DNA from: Cycas panzhihuaensis
Lineage: Eukaryota; Cycadophyta
Reading direction: 5' to 3'
Assembly (NCBI GenBank): GCA_023213395.1
Contig: CM041465.1
Location: forward strand, 48,925,741 to 48,989,740
DNA length: 64,000 bases
Below, one piece after another: positions 22,235 to 32,999 of the stretch (its first letter is position 1; the number at the start of each line of letters is the position of its first letter). The position numbers and the translations under genes are program-made. The notes beneath the pieces are model-generated. The model was not told the DNA's origin. It saw nothing but the letters and a program-made list of their open reading frames with translations, and made no database searches.

Positions 22235-23570
22235 CTTTTTTCAAAGAGTTTAGAGATGTTTTTTCTTGGACATATAAGGACCTAAAGGGAATCCCATAAT
22301 ACATTGGTGTCATACTATTCACATTAGAAGAAGGAGCAAAGTGAATCCATTAGAAACCATATAGGTTGAATCCTTATTATTGAAAGAAGATTCAAAAGGA
22401 AATTAAAAAGTTCATAAATGCAGGTTGTATCTACCTAGTTGAAAGTAGTGATTAGATAAGTCCTATAATTATTATTAAGAGAAAGAATGAGAAGCTAAGG
22501 ATATATGTTGACTTTAAAACACTCAATAAAGTCATAAAGAAGGATCTATTTTTAACTCCATTCACATAGCAAGTCCTAGAGAATGTGGTAGGACAAGATA
22601 TTTACTTCTTTATGGATGGAATTTTAAGATATAACTAGGTGAAAATTAAATATAACAAAAATGAGATAACATTTATTATAAAACATGGTTCACTTACATA
22701 TAAGGTTATGCCCTTTGGGCTTTGTAATGCTCCTATAATCTTTTCAAGTCTAATAGTGATAGTTTTTAAGGAATTTAATAATAAGTTCTTAGAACTTTAT
22801 CTAGATCATTGGACAATATTCAATCTCTTGAAATATCATATATCCAACCTTGAATTGATGTTATAAAAAAGTTGAGAGGTCAAGACCTCATTGAATTTAG
22901 GTAAATGTCAGTTCTTAAGTTCCGTATGAATCTTATTGGGATAAGTTATTTGTAAAAATAGATTATTGATTGATCTTGAAAATGTCTAATTTATTTACAA
23001 TTTGAATCCCCCATAAAATCCAACAATGGAAAAATAATTCCTTAGATATATGGGATATTATAGAAAGTTCATCAAAGGTTATACAATGATTGTTGCTCCA
23101 ATGGAGCATATGTTGAAGAAAAATATATCTTTCATTTGGTCAACTAAATATTAAATAACATTTATACACTAAATAAATAACTTGTTGATATATCTATTTT
23201 AAAATTCATAAATTTTAATAAGATTCTCCATGTACATATTGATGAATTAAGAATTGTAATAGGTACAATGCTTCCATAACCTAGAAAAGGAGTGATTTAC
23301 TAGTAGAAGATTAACTTCAATAGAGTTAAATCATACTACAATGGAATGAGAAGGATTGGATTTGGTATATATACTTTAGAAATTCTGACATTACTTGCTA
23401 ACTAATTTCTTTCTCTTTTATATAGGCCATTAGGCATTGACATACTTAGTGAATAAATTGATATTGTATGGATACATAAGTTAATGAGTTTTTCTATTCT
23501 AAGAGAATAATTTTAAGATCTTCTTAAAGCTTGGAAAAGTACATGTTAATTTAGATTATCTAGGATAAAT
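22235..23570 (+). pseudogene. Gypsy-2 reverse transcriptase and RNase H
   Basis: RT motifs in order: FREVF/DVFSWTYKDLKGIP near 22250-22292, KPYRLNPYY near 22348-22375, KLRIYVDFKTLNKVIKKD near 22493-22545, DIYFFMDGI near 22597-22622, TFIIKHGSLTYKVMPFGLCN near 22668-22725, and the YxDD box as LYLDHWTIF near 22795-22822 (second Asp now His). RNase H is recognisable from about 23215 (HVHIDELRIVIGTML) to about 23570. The lost catalytic Asp and many stops exclude activity. Confidence 0.88.
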
Positions 23571-23579
23571 ACCAAATAT

Positions 23580-24290
23580 CTTATAGAAAGTCTATAAGAA
23601 AAACACTATTCTAGTTCGAATATGGTTTTGAAATTGTAGTGCTTATAGAAATTATAATTATTAACCTCTCGGTAGCCTATTAGATGTAATGGGGAGACCA
23701 ATAAGATTTGAAACAAAGGCTACAACAACTATTAAAGTTGGATGAAATGATATGACTATCTAATTTACATCAAAAGTTATAAAACTTTAATAGAAGAGTT
23801 AGCACGATAATAACCCAAAACAAAGATATTTCAAGTCAAAGATTTAGTGTCAATGTTTTATAGTAAGTCTAAGCATAAACCTAGGAAATTAAAGACACAT
23901 TAGAAAGCCCCTTACATCTTGAACCACATGTGGCCTAATGGCTTAGTCTTAATAAAGGCAATAGAAGGTAAGGTAATCCCTGGTTGAGTTAAAGATAATA
24001 TAATCAAGTTGTATAATGAGCAAAATAAAAAAAGTAGAAAACAAGAAAAATCAACCCACCTTTTCATATCAATGTTTAGATCCATTATTAAGTGTGAAAG
24101 GCATTAACAAGGACTTCAAAATGTTGTGTAAAAAAGTTCAACATGGTCGACATCAAGAAAGTATTTTTAATAATCCAAAGAAATTTCAACACAAACTATA
24201 TAATAAACATATATTAATATTAATAGATATGATGATTATATGTGCTGGAAGAAGTTGGTTGCAACCTGATAATTATAATAAAAGGGAAAA
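23580..24290 (+). pseudogene. Gypsy-2 integrase C-terminal remnant
   Basis: Only the tail of integrase is visible. Near 23835-24015, across small shifts, it reads FQVKDLVSMFYSKS, then HKPRKLKTHWKAPYIL, then a G.VKDNIIKLYNEQ ending. This is the GPY/F-type C-terminal segment that follows the catalytic core in gypsy integrases. The HHCC and DDE parts expected between RNase H and this tail are absent, which implies an internal deletion near 23580-23830. The rest to 24290 is 3' untranslated sequence with one GGTTGCAACC word at 24258. Confidence 0.65.
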
Positions 24291-24725
24291 GTGGTTATAT
24301 GCAAAATCAATTAAACTAATACATTAGTTGAGAATGGTTATAACCAACTATGGGATATGATTACAGTAAAAAAAAAAAAAATGGAAGGAATTCCAAAGAC
24401 AAGAGAGTAGGCATGTATGCATGTGAGAGTGATTATATACCATAAGCACCACACACTTATGCATTATAATATAACTTGTTGTGTATTATGTCTATAAAAC
24501 ATTTTATGTACTACTATGGGTTGACATCTAGTTGTGAGAGAACCAGACATGACTTGTTATTAATAGAATGATTATGGTTTTTTCCCTCCATCTATGGACT
24601 ATTATATATTCTAGACGAAGCATAGAATATAGCTCATTAATACTTTGTGATTATCATATGCCTACTTATTGGTGTTTGCATAATAGTATATAACAAGTAA
24701 AGCACATATTAGTTCCATTATTGTA
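24280..24725 (+). repeat. Gypsy LTR-B with purine tract
   Basis: The purine run AAAGGGAAAAGTGG at 24281-24294 leads into an LTR-like region sharing ATGGGTTGACATCTAGTTGT and other words with LTR-A. It ends just before the Gag start of gypsy-3 (ATGGCACCTAGG at 24783). It probably acts as the 3' end of gypsy-2 and the 5' LTR of gypsy-3; borders are approximate. Confidence 0.55.
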
Positions 24726-24779
24726 TGAACTTATGACAGGTAGAATGGATAGAATTGAGTAGAGTATTAGGGTCCTTTT

Positions 24780-26525
24780 CTATGGCACCTAGGACATAAG
24801 CTAAATCACACCATGATCAGTGGGAACATTGGAAAAAAGATAGACTTTAGATAGGAATACCTAGGCTTAGATTTACAATCATACTAAGAAGGTAGGTGAA
24901 GAGGTGACCATCTTCGCACTCAATAGAGAGGAGAAAGTCGAGAAGTAATGATGAGGTAAAGTAATAAAACCTAGGCATAACTAAAGCACATGTAGAAGAT
25001 AGAAATGACCAAAGGTGTATAACAGAAGAGGAACCCATAAAGGAGGAACCAATGTAAGTAATACATATGGAAAGAAGAAGCCAACAAGACTCCATTAAAA
25101 AAGGAAATTTACATAAGGAAGAAACAATAGTTCCAGAGAAAAATTCTATCGAATTAGGAATAAATAGTGTTTCTGAATACGCTTGGAATCATCATTTATT
25201 AGAAATTTGAATTCTAAGTCATATAATAAATCCTCTTTTAAAGCTATCAATGGCAAGTTTATGCAATAATATGGGATGATAAATGGCTAGTAATACACCA
25301 CCTAAAGGAGGACAAAGTAGGGTATTAGGTGGAGCAAATTAAGAAGGTATAACTCCCTACATGATTTACAAAGTGACTTGATGTTTTCAAGCCTAGAATT
25401 TAATGGAACTATAGATCTAGGTGATCATTTGGCTCTATTAAAAATATGATCTAGATTAAAAGAATTATAAATCAAGGAGAAATAAAAGCCTAATTTTTTT
25501 AGACATTAAGAGGGCTAGTCATTACATGCTTTCAATATGTAATAACATAATAGATAAATTAGGATCAATTGCGAAAATAAATTTTGAATAGATTCCAAAA
25601 GTTGAGAGATCCAATAGCCATTTTATAAGCTTTGGAGGAGATTCAATAATATCCTAGGGAGTCTATTAATAATTTTAATAGAAGAATGAGAGTTATTATA
25701 AATAAAATATAATCCATGACGATAATAAATCCCATGTTGATAATGAAATACTTTGTGCAAGGGATAATACCATAGCTTAGAGACAAGGTGATGCTACATC
25801 CAATAAATAGTTATGAGCAAGTTAGGGAGTTAGCTTTGAAGTTTGAAAATCAAATGAAGTTAGCCTACTTCTAGATGGCAATGTGGTCATTACCATATTT
25901 TCCAATAATAGGCATTGAAACATAGCCTATGTAAATAACACAGATGGATACCAACCTATAGATTAAAGTATTAAAAGAGGTAGAAGCATGAAAATAGCAA
26001 CCACCAGTTTTTGTTCTAGTTAATATATAACAAAATCAGGAGTTAGAAAAACTATGTGTAGAATTATCCTATTTACAATTAGAAAAATCAATAAAGAATA
26101 TTTAGTGTCCCCTTCCTTGTAATTAGTAAGGGCACCTAAAGAATAAACATAGAGGATCTATGAAATAGCGTGATAATTACTGAAGGAACAACCACAATAC
26201 GTGGGAATATTATTTTAGACTAAAGAACAATGAAGAAGAAGTTTATAATATATATTTCCAAAAGATAGAATGTGGAATGATAAAGTAATACAAAGGAAAA
26301 ACAAGGCCAATTCATTATTTCTTGTGTTAGAGATGGAGATATTATAGATCTAAATATCCATTGGAGATAAAAGGAGGAGAATTTATTTGTGAGAAATATG
26401 GATCAGTAGATCACAAATGGTCAAATTACCCAAAGAATAATAAAATCCAAAAATCAAATTTAGTAGACATAGTTATAGATCAAGAAAAATATTGTATATT
26501 TATAAACACGTAGTGGTAGAATGAT
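24780..26525 (+). pseudogene. Gypsy-3 Gag, first copy, upstream of protease
   Basis: A start MAPRT at 24783 follows the LTR region. A Gag core near 25640-25860 reads ES..NFNRRMRVIINKI, then LIMKYFVQGIIP and SYEQVRELALKFENQMK, the usual layout of a gypsy Gag. A cysteine/histidine cluster near 26380-26440 (CEKYGSVDHKWSNYPKN) is a decayed zinc knuckle. Frameshifts and stops are frequent. The right end is cut by the LTR insertion at 26531. Confidence 0.65.
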
Positions 26526-26530
26526 GGGGC

Positions 26531-26838
26531 TATTAGAAATAAAAGATGTAATACATATAAAGAATAATAGTGAATTAAAGATATACAATGAAAAATAAAT
26601 AAGATAAAGTATGTACAACAAATGAATACCACATATAAAGAATTGGTCAAAACTCAAATTAGAATGAATGATATGGTAAATACTTATAGTACATGCTCAC
26701 CACTAGTGAGAGAACATCATTTATCAATCTAGAGATGGCACATATCTCTATGTGGCCCACAACCTCTAATATAAAATATAAATAATATAGAGAGAGATTA
26801 CATAAGGGTTATTGTGTAATTAGGTATTACACTCAATA
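26531..26838 (-). repeat. 3' LTR of the TCP11-carrying element
   Basis: 308 bp, alignable along its length to 29559-29872 (for example ACATGCTCACCA and CCTCTAATATAAAATATAAA). On the - strand it starts TATTGAGTGTAATA, a decayed form of the TGTTGGGTG start common in copia LTRs. A purine tract (- strand AGGAGGGAAA) abuts its inner edge at 26839-26850. Confidence 0.9.
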
Positions 26839-26898
26839 TTTCCCTCCTGTAATAGTCAATTACATAATGGATTGTCACATCAAATAACAAGTCTTGAG

Positions 26899-27356
26899 TC
26901 TTCAAATAAAAGTTAGATCAAATACTACTATAATAGTATAAAGAGCTACTGATGTCCATATGAAGTGAAGTTCATCTACTAGAATGTATGGGTAACCAAC
27001 CACTATAACTGTCAGTTGAGTAGGAACTTCCTTTACATATATGGTTTAATTGATGCCAATAATAGTAGTTGTAAAATGGTCCCACCCGTGCTTATATGAG
27101 AATGCAAGTAATCTTCAAATAAAAAGTTGCCAAGTCATTAAATAAACTGAATCATAACCTATTACAATAGTATAATGAGTAACTAATATCCATATAAAGA
27201 TAACACCATCTACTAGAATACATGGGTCACTAGCTACCACAACTGCTAATTAAATAGGATGTTCCTTTATATACATGGTTTTATCAGTGCCAGTAAGAGT
27301 AGCTATAAAATGGTCCCACCCCTTACTTATATGGGAATGCAAGCAATTTAAAAAGG
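26899..27356. repeat. Tandem duplication, two units of about 213 bp
   Basis: Two imperfect copies start CTTCAAATAAAA at 26900 and 27113, each ending near ATGGTCCCACCC..CTTATATG. A related single copy occurs at about 61230-61400, also directly inside an LTR, so this is a subterminal module of related elements. Confidence 0.7.
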
Positions 27357-28224
27357 GATATATGCCCTTAAATCACCTTATAGGCTAAAAAAAATCCTCT
27401 TTAGGCTTTACATCATGCCTCTATGGGTAAAATAAAATTACCAATAATGTTAATATATGACTCAAAAGATTGATGTGACTCAATTATTACATGAATAAAT
27501 TTCTCTCAAAAGATCAAAATGAAACTCCATAGGTTCTCTAGAGAAAAAAATTAGACCTTAGTATATATTATCTTCTCCATTTAGGGTACATCATATCATG
27601 GAGACTTGAAAATACATAAATGTACCTAAAGAAGTTGAAAAAATGAAGAAAAATATAAACTTTTAAATTTGAACTAGAATTTTTACATAAAAATAACTCC
27701 AAATAATATATAATAACCTATCAAAAGAAAGATCTCTCTGTTATAAGTCCAATACAATAGATGAGACTGGAAAAGGAGCCTTCTAGCTCAAGTTATAACA
27801 GGAAATATGACAAGGACTCCATAAAATGTGAAAATATGGGTTTAGCCCCTTTTACTGCTAGTGACTGGTCGTATAGGAGCTTCATGTGACTAGGGGATAA
27901 ATGCATTAGGGGGCTAGGTGGACCCAAAAAAATTATCTAATTTGATTAAATTTAAATTTGTAAATGTAAAAAAAATATTAAGATTGTTTCATAAAGATTT
28001 ATGTCCACTGAATTAAAAATATATACTAAGATATTATATTATAACTTAACCCTAAATAGTTTTAGTGTTTCAATCAAAATATCTACCATATTCTATTTGG
28101 CCACTATGGATATTTCATTGTATAGCTTCATGGGCCCATTCGCCATTTTTGTAGGTCAACACTAGGAGGAAAATGTAGCCATGGTATTACTAGTTGAGTA
28201 GGGTATTTCCTTCCCGTCTTGCAT
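27357..28224. other. Interior of TCP11-carrying element, non-coding
   Basis: No protein similarity seen. It carries at 27838-27925 one copy of the shared GGGTTTAGCCCC module. Confidence 0.5.
27838..27925 (+). repeat. Shared leader module, copy in TCP11-carrying element
   Basis: GGGTTTAGCCCCTTTTAC, then GGTCGTATAGGAGC, CATGTGACTAGGGGATAA and GGGGGCTAGG. Confidence 0.6.
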
Positions 28225-28560
28225 TAATTTCCAATTTCACTACATGTGCATCATCCAAATCCTTACCCGTAGTGCTTCTTACTTCCATTAAAGACCTAGA
28301 TCTCATTAAAGGATGCCATTCATAGGAAACTGGAGTAGACATTGATAGAGATAATGCACATGCTATGCTAGGTGGACTATCACCATAATCAAAAGTACCT
28401 ATAGCTGGTGAAGATTTTTGCCTAGGCTTACTTCATTAAATTCTATACTAGAGAAATTCTTCACTGGCAACCAAATTAACCAAAGGATCAATCAATATAA
28501 TATTTGATAAATAATCACAGAGAGTCTTTTCTCCCTGTGCTCCCTTGTAATTAGTTCATT
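28225..28560 (-). pseudogene. Second captured coding-like segment, unknown
   Basis: On the - strand the readable parts are EKTLCDYLSNIILIDPLVNL then VASEEFL, and after two stops GTFDYGDSPPSIACALSLSM, EWHPLMRSRSLMEV and KDLDDAHVVKLEINAR. The composition looks like real protein, unlike the surrounding AT-rich DNA. It follows the TCP11-like segment in the same orientation. Not recognised; it could be the same host gene or a second one. Confidence 0.4.
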
Positions 28561-28599
28561 TATGAATCTCTGTTAAATAATACTCTTCTACGAATAGCA

Positions 28600-28985
28600 T
28601 TTATTATTTGTGGAGCCTTAGATTCATTTGCAACACATTTCAGAATAACTTTTGCATCATTATCATGTGCTAGAATAACAAGTTTTAACATAACACCTAA
28701 TGCATAATCCAAAAGCTTTCTTAGATGTTTAATATCTTGGATTTCAGACTCTAGTATTTAAGAAAAGAGCTCCATATCAATAGTTTTAAGTAGTTCCTAC
28801 TTCCAACTTTGAGGAATCGAAGCATCAAGTTCATCCCTAACTTCTTTTATAAGTCTAACAACACAAGCATAATCAGGTGGATCCCTTATAAGAGACTCTA
28901 TAACACCATCTTAAAATGCATTCTCTATTTTAAAATTTTTAACTATTTCCAATATTGGGAATATTAGGAAAACTAGATTTGATAA
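28600..28985 (-). pseudogene. Captured fragment of a TCP11-family gene
   Basis: On the - strand the frame reads IENAF.DGVIESL, then RDPPDYACVVRLIKEVRDEL, then a PQSWK segment, an IDMELFS.ILES segment and HLRKLLDYALGVMLKL. Plant T-complex protein 11-like proteins have the same series: ENAFWD..IESL, EVRDE, PQSWK-E, ID-D-LSQ-L-S, YLGK-LE-AL-TL-KLSA. The match is recalled from family knowledge, not from a search. Roughly 110-125 codons remain; whole proteins are about ten times longer. It is in sense orientation with the retroelement and no intron is obvious, which fits capture through an RNA intermediate. Three or four stops exclude function. Confidence 0.75.
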
Positions 28986-28989
28986 CTTC

Positions 28990-29215
28990 CTCTGTCATAG
29001 AGTTAGATTGCAATTCAATCACCTCCACCCTTTCATATTTAGTAGTAACCAAACATTCTTCAATAATAGTAACAGCCTTTATTCACCTAAAAATCTATAA
29101 ATCTTTTCGAAATGGAGTTACTCTTGGCCTCCAAATAGCAAGAAGGACTCTCTCAATTGCTATTAATAACTCCTATTGCAATCTATTTACTAATATATAA
29201 AGAAGGTAGTTATAT
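28990..29215 (-). pseudogene. Coding-like segment upstream of the TCP11 fragment, unknown
   Basis: On the - strand the translation contains IERVLLAIWRPRVTPFRKDL and EECLVTTKYERVEVIELQ, with few stops. It lies just upstream of the TCP11-like frame and may be part of the same captured transcript or of another gene. I do not recognise it. Confidence 0.35.
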
Positions 29216-29540
29216 AGAAATTGGAATCTGCATAAAGGAATTTCTATGGACTTCACCATGAAGAATATGCATGCAATATTATTTTAGTGCCACATGCATA
29301 TAAAGTTATCCACTTGAGCAACTTAAAGTAAGCTTTAAAACAACTATACATATCCTCAAAATATCTCATCAAAAGGTTAATAATAGCCCCATAAAAAATG
29401 TGCATAAGATGACTTTACATAACTTGAAATGATTCTTTAATATTAGGTCATAAAGTAGGCATAACAAAAAATTGATAAGGCTTAAAAAACCAAAAGGATA
29501 ACATGTACAAGGCTCTACAATAATGCCTTCAAGGATTCAA

Positions 29541-29558
29541 CCTTAGGCTTTAATACCA
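29541..29558 (-). other. Primer-binding site of the TCP11-carrying element
   Basis: On the - strand TGGTATTAAAGCCTAAGG, a two-base variant of the tRNA-Met site TGGTATCAGAGC, directly inside the 5' LTR. Confidence 0.9.
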
Positions 29559-29872
29559 TGTTAGAAATTGAAAATGGAATACATATAAGGAATAATGGTG
29601 AGTTAAATATAAATAATGAAGAACAAATAAGATAAAGTATATACAACAAATGGTCACCACATATGGAGAATTGAACAAAACTTAAATTAGAAAGAATGAT
29701 AGGATACATACTTATAGTAATAGTACATGCTCACCATTAATGAGAGAACCTCATTAGTCAATCTAGAGGTGGCACACATCTCTATGTGGCCCATAACCTC
29801 TAATATAAAATATAAATAATATATAGAAAGATAACATGCGGGTTATTATGTAATTGGATATTACACCCGATA
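29559..29872 (-). repeat. 5' LTR of the TCP11-carrying element
   Basis: 314 bp. On the - strand it ends ATTTCTAACA and is followed directly by the primer site. Confidence 0.9.
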
Positions 29873-29877
29873 GGGAC

Positions 29878-30560
29878 ATCCTTCTTAGGATAATTTTCCA
29901 AACCCAATAGTTAAAAAATAATAATTATAAGAAGTGGTGAAAATTTTTCAAGAACCGATGGGAGAAACACAATAAGAACAATTCCAATAAAAATAAAGAT
30001 TCAAAGGCTTGTATTATAAAAGGAGAACAACACAAACACAAGTGACATAAAAAGGTATGAATCCTTGGCATAGATTACAAATGGTAAAAGATGTACTTAT
30101 TGAATTAGGAGTTTTAATTTTTATATCATTTGTATTTAAATAGTAGGAAGCATGATACTTCTAGAAATTAGTATTGGAACAAATTGAAAAACTAGTACTA
30201 AGGGCTATCAAGGATACTGGAGCATACTTTAGAGTTCTAATGGTAGTCTTTGTAACAACCCTATACAAAATAATTATGGATGGATGCTCTAGGGTAAACA
30301 TGCTACCAAAATACTCTTGGATAGATTTGGAAAGTCTCAATGTGGTTGCCCCAGATTATTCTATTAGATTATCTAATCAACTTTAGGTAATGCCCATGCG
30401 TACATTGTTTAATATTCCATAAATGGTTGTAGATGTTATAGTGCTATTAGATTTTGTAGTGGTGTAAATGCAAGATCAAAGGAAGACCTATCTAGCCCTA
30501 TTGGGGAAGCCTTGGCTTTTGGCTATAGAAGCTATCTAAGATTGGGGTAAGCATACATTC
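29878..30560 (+). pseudogene. Gypsy-3 protease region
   Basis: Homology with gypsy-1 resumes right after the inserted element (the bases near 29885-29950 align with 7155-7215). GMNPWHRLQMVKDVLIELG lies near 30055-30110. The active-site motif reads IIMDGCSRVNMLPKYSW near 30271-30320 (D-S/T-G now D-G-C). The LLG(K/R)PW strand follows near 30500-30520. The second residue of the Asp triad is changed, and stops occur at 30142, 30384 and later. Confidence 0.75.
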
Positions 30561-30879
30561 ATATAACCAGTAGGAAAGAAGACAGTGTCTTTCTTTATAC
30601 TTAGATAAACCATAGATAGAAAAAATGAAAAATAAAGGAAAAGCATAATCTACTATGGCTACAATAGAATTAACAGTTATCCCCTATTCAAAAATCACAT
30701 TCCAAATACAATTAGTTTTGGTAAGTATCCCTTCATTCTCATATATACTAAATTGGCTCCATAATGCTTAAGAAGAAGAAGAATCACCTTATTATTACCA
30801 TTTAGAATTATGTATAGATTCTTTAGATAATGAAGGAAAGTAGGAGGTGCAACTAAAATTACTACAAATATAAAGAATT

Positions 30880-31235
30880 ATACAAGGAAATGTAGTTTGT
30901 ATTGAAATAATTTCTAAATTTCCTAAATATGATGGTTGTTCACAGCAAGCACAAAAACATTTGGAAAAATGTATTGTTACAATAAAAAATAAATGGAAGC
31001 AACAACTTTGGTATCTTGTGTTTCCATATTCTTTAGTATCTCAAGCAAGATTATGGTATGTTGCATATGAATTTGATTCTTAAGAAGAGATAAGTAGAAA
31101 TTTTTTAAATAGATTCTAATTGCATGAATTTCCCTCATTCGAGAATAGAGATGATCCTTATCTATATAGAATTATATCCAATCATGGACAACTAATAAAA
31201 TCTCAAAAAATGAATGGGTACAATGATAGGGACCA
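30880..31235 (+). pseudogene. Gypsy-3 Gag-like domain between protease and RT
   Basis: This is the best preserved copy of the misplaced Gag-like domain. One frame reads IISKFPKYDG, then QAQKHLEKCIVTIKNKWKQQ, FPYSLVSQARLWYVAYEF, and EEISRNFLNRF. The F-P-K-Y-D-G start, the F-sL-..A-.WY centre and the F..RF end fit the retrotransposon Gag core domain. The normal Gag of the same element lies 5 kb upstream at 24780-26525, so two Gag-type domains are encoded. Stops: one at 31081 and one at 31117. Confidence 0.65.
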
Positions 31236-31479
31236 ACATTTAAAGGAATTTATACAGTCTAGTATAATCATTATGAGAAGGTAAAATTAGTAAATTGGGA
31301 CATAATGATCCAAAATTTTACCAAACTTTTGTATACCATAATAAATATAAATAAATTAAAGAAATCCTATATATCTTTAAATGAAAAATCATGGAAGAAG
31401 AAAAAAATTACTTTCACATAAATAGAGAACAAGAAGAAAAGAATCAAACTTTTCTCTTAGGCTATTCGATAGTAGAATA

Positions 31480-32985
31480 TGGGAACACACCATAGATGAC
31501 ACTCCAACATATAAGGTGAGTCCAAATGATAAAATAGTAGAAGGGATAAAGCTTGAATTGTAGGAAATTAATATTAGAATAAAATAACATCACCAAATCA
31601 TTAATTTAGAAGATTATTGGGATGCAGAGATAGTACAATAAGCTACCTCATTGTTTTTAGAATATAAAGATATTTTTTCATGGTCTTATAAAGATTTAAA
31701 AGGCATTATACCTAAATTAGGTAAACATAAGATAGAATTAATAAAAGGGGCTAGACCTATATGGTAATAATCATATTGTATAAATCTAAAGTACAAAGAA
31801 AAAGTTAAAGAAAAACTTGATAAGTTTCTTGAGGTAAATTATATCTTTGAGGTAGAAAATAGTAAATAAGTGAGTCTAGTTATAGTTGTTACAAAAACGA
31901 ATGGGAAAGAGTCTATGTGGATTACAAAGATCTAAATAAAACAACAAAAAAAACCCATTTCTAATTCTATTCACTAAAGATATTTTGGAAAATGTTATAG
32001 GACATGAAGTTTATTCATTTATAAATGGATTTAATAGATATAATCAAGCATAGATTATGAATCTAGACAACTTTTATTACAGAATGAGATATGTATGCAT
32101 TTACAGTTATGCCATTCGGGCTAACTAATGCTCCAACAATGTTTCAAAGAGTGATTCTTAATATTTTTAATCAAACTATTAGGAAAATAATTGAGGTATT
32201 TTTAGATGATTAGACATTATTCACTTTGTTAAAAAACATCTTGGTTGTTTATGTTTGATACTTAAAACCTACAGAAAAAGTAAATTATATTTGAATCTTA
32301 TGAAATATACATTCATGGTTCCCTTTAGGACTTTGTTGGGTCATGTGGTGTCACAAAATGGATTGCTTATAGACCCTAATAAAGTAGTTATAATTTTAAA
32401 CTTTCTCATACTAAAGCATAGAAACAGGTTAAGGGATTCTTAAGAATGATAGGATATTATCAAAAGTTGATAAAAATTTATTCCTAGATAGCTAATCCCT
32501 TGGAAGCCTTATTGAAAAGGAAAGCTAGGTGGTAATGGAAGTTACAATAGTAACTTGTATTTGAGCTTCTAAAGAAGAAGATTAGCCAGACACCAATACT
32601 ATGATTTCCTGATTAGAACAAATCATTCCATGCATATGTAGACACTTCTTTACTTACTATTAGGTGTATATTGGTATAATTAGAAGATAATAAAGTAGAT
32701 TTATTAATATACTTTATAAGTCACAAGTTAACAAAAGCATAACAAAATTACTAAGTGATGAAATAAGAAGGCTTGGGCATGTTTTATTCCCTTAAAAAAT
32801 TTAGGCATTACTTATTATCTAATCTATTTTTTTTTTTGTATACCATCAGGCATTGCATTACTTAGTTAATAAACCTATTTTGTAGGGAAGAATCAGCTGA
32901 TCATTGATGCTATTTCAAGAGTTTAACTTTAAAATTGTGGTGAAAAGATGAAATAATCACTAATCTTAGACTTATTTTCAAGGGA
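31480..32985 (+). pseudogene. Gypsy-3 reverse transcriptase and RNase H
   Basis: Motifs in order: WSYKDLKGIIPKLGKHKIEL near 31680-31740, the VYVDYKDLNK region near 31905-31945 with a small shift, NGFNRYNQA near 32024-32050, VMPFGLTNAPTMFQRVIL near 32107-32160, and the YxDD box as VFLDD near 32193-32207, followed by a stop at the expected Trp. LLGHVVSQNGLLIDPNKVVI lies near 32335-32395. RNase H continues from about 32615 (HAYVDTSLLTIRCIL) to about 32980. It aligns closely with gypsy-1 throughout. Confidence 0.9.
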
Positions 32986-32999
32986 CATAGAAGGAGAAT

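Larger units (their letters stand above)
20445..24290 (+). mobile_element. Gypsy-2: diverged, deleted Ty3/gypsy element
   Basis: Protease, Gag-like domain, RT and RNase H are recognisable, but first Gag is reduced to a remnant and the integrase core is missing; only an integrase C-terminal tail remains. RT motifs differ clearly from gypsy-1 and gypsy-3, so this is a different subfamily of the same clade. It lies between LTR-A and LTR-B in a head-to-tail array. Confidence 0.75.
26531..29872 (-). mobile_element. Non-autonomous LTR element carrying TCP11-like sequence
   Basis: LTRs at 26531-26838 and 29559-29872, with a tRNA-Met primer site next to the right LTR and a purine tract next to the left LTR, set the - strand orientation. 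Flanking 5-mers GGGGC (26526-26530) and GGGAC (29873-29877) are a near-perfect target duplication. The 2.7-kb interior has no gag or pol; it has host-gene-like segments instead. It sits inside gypsy-3, whose coding homology with gypsy-1 continues on the right side. Confidence 0.9.
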
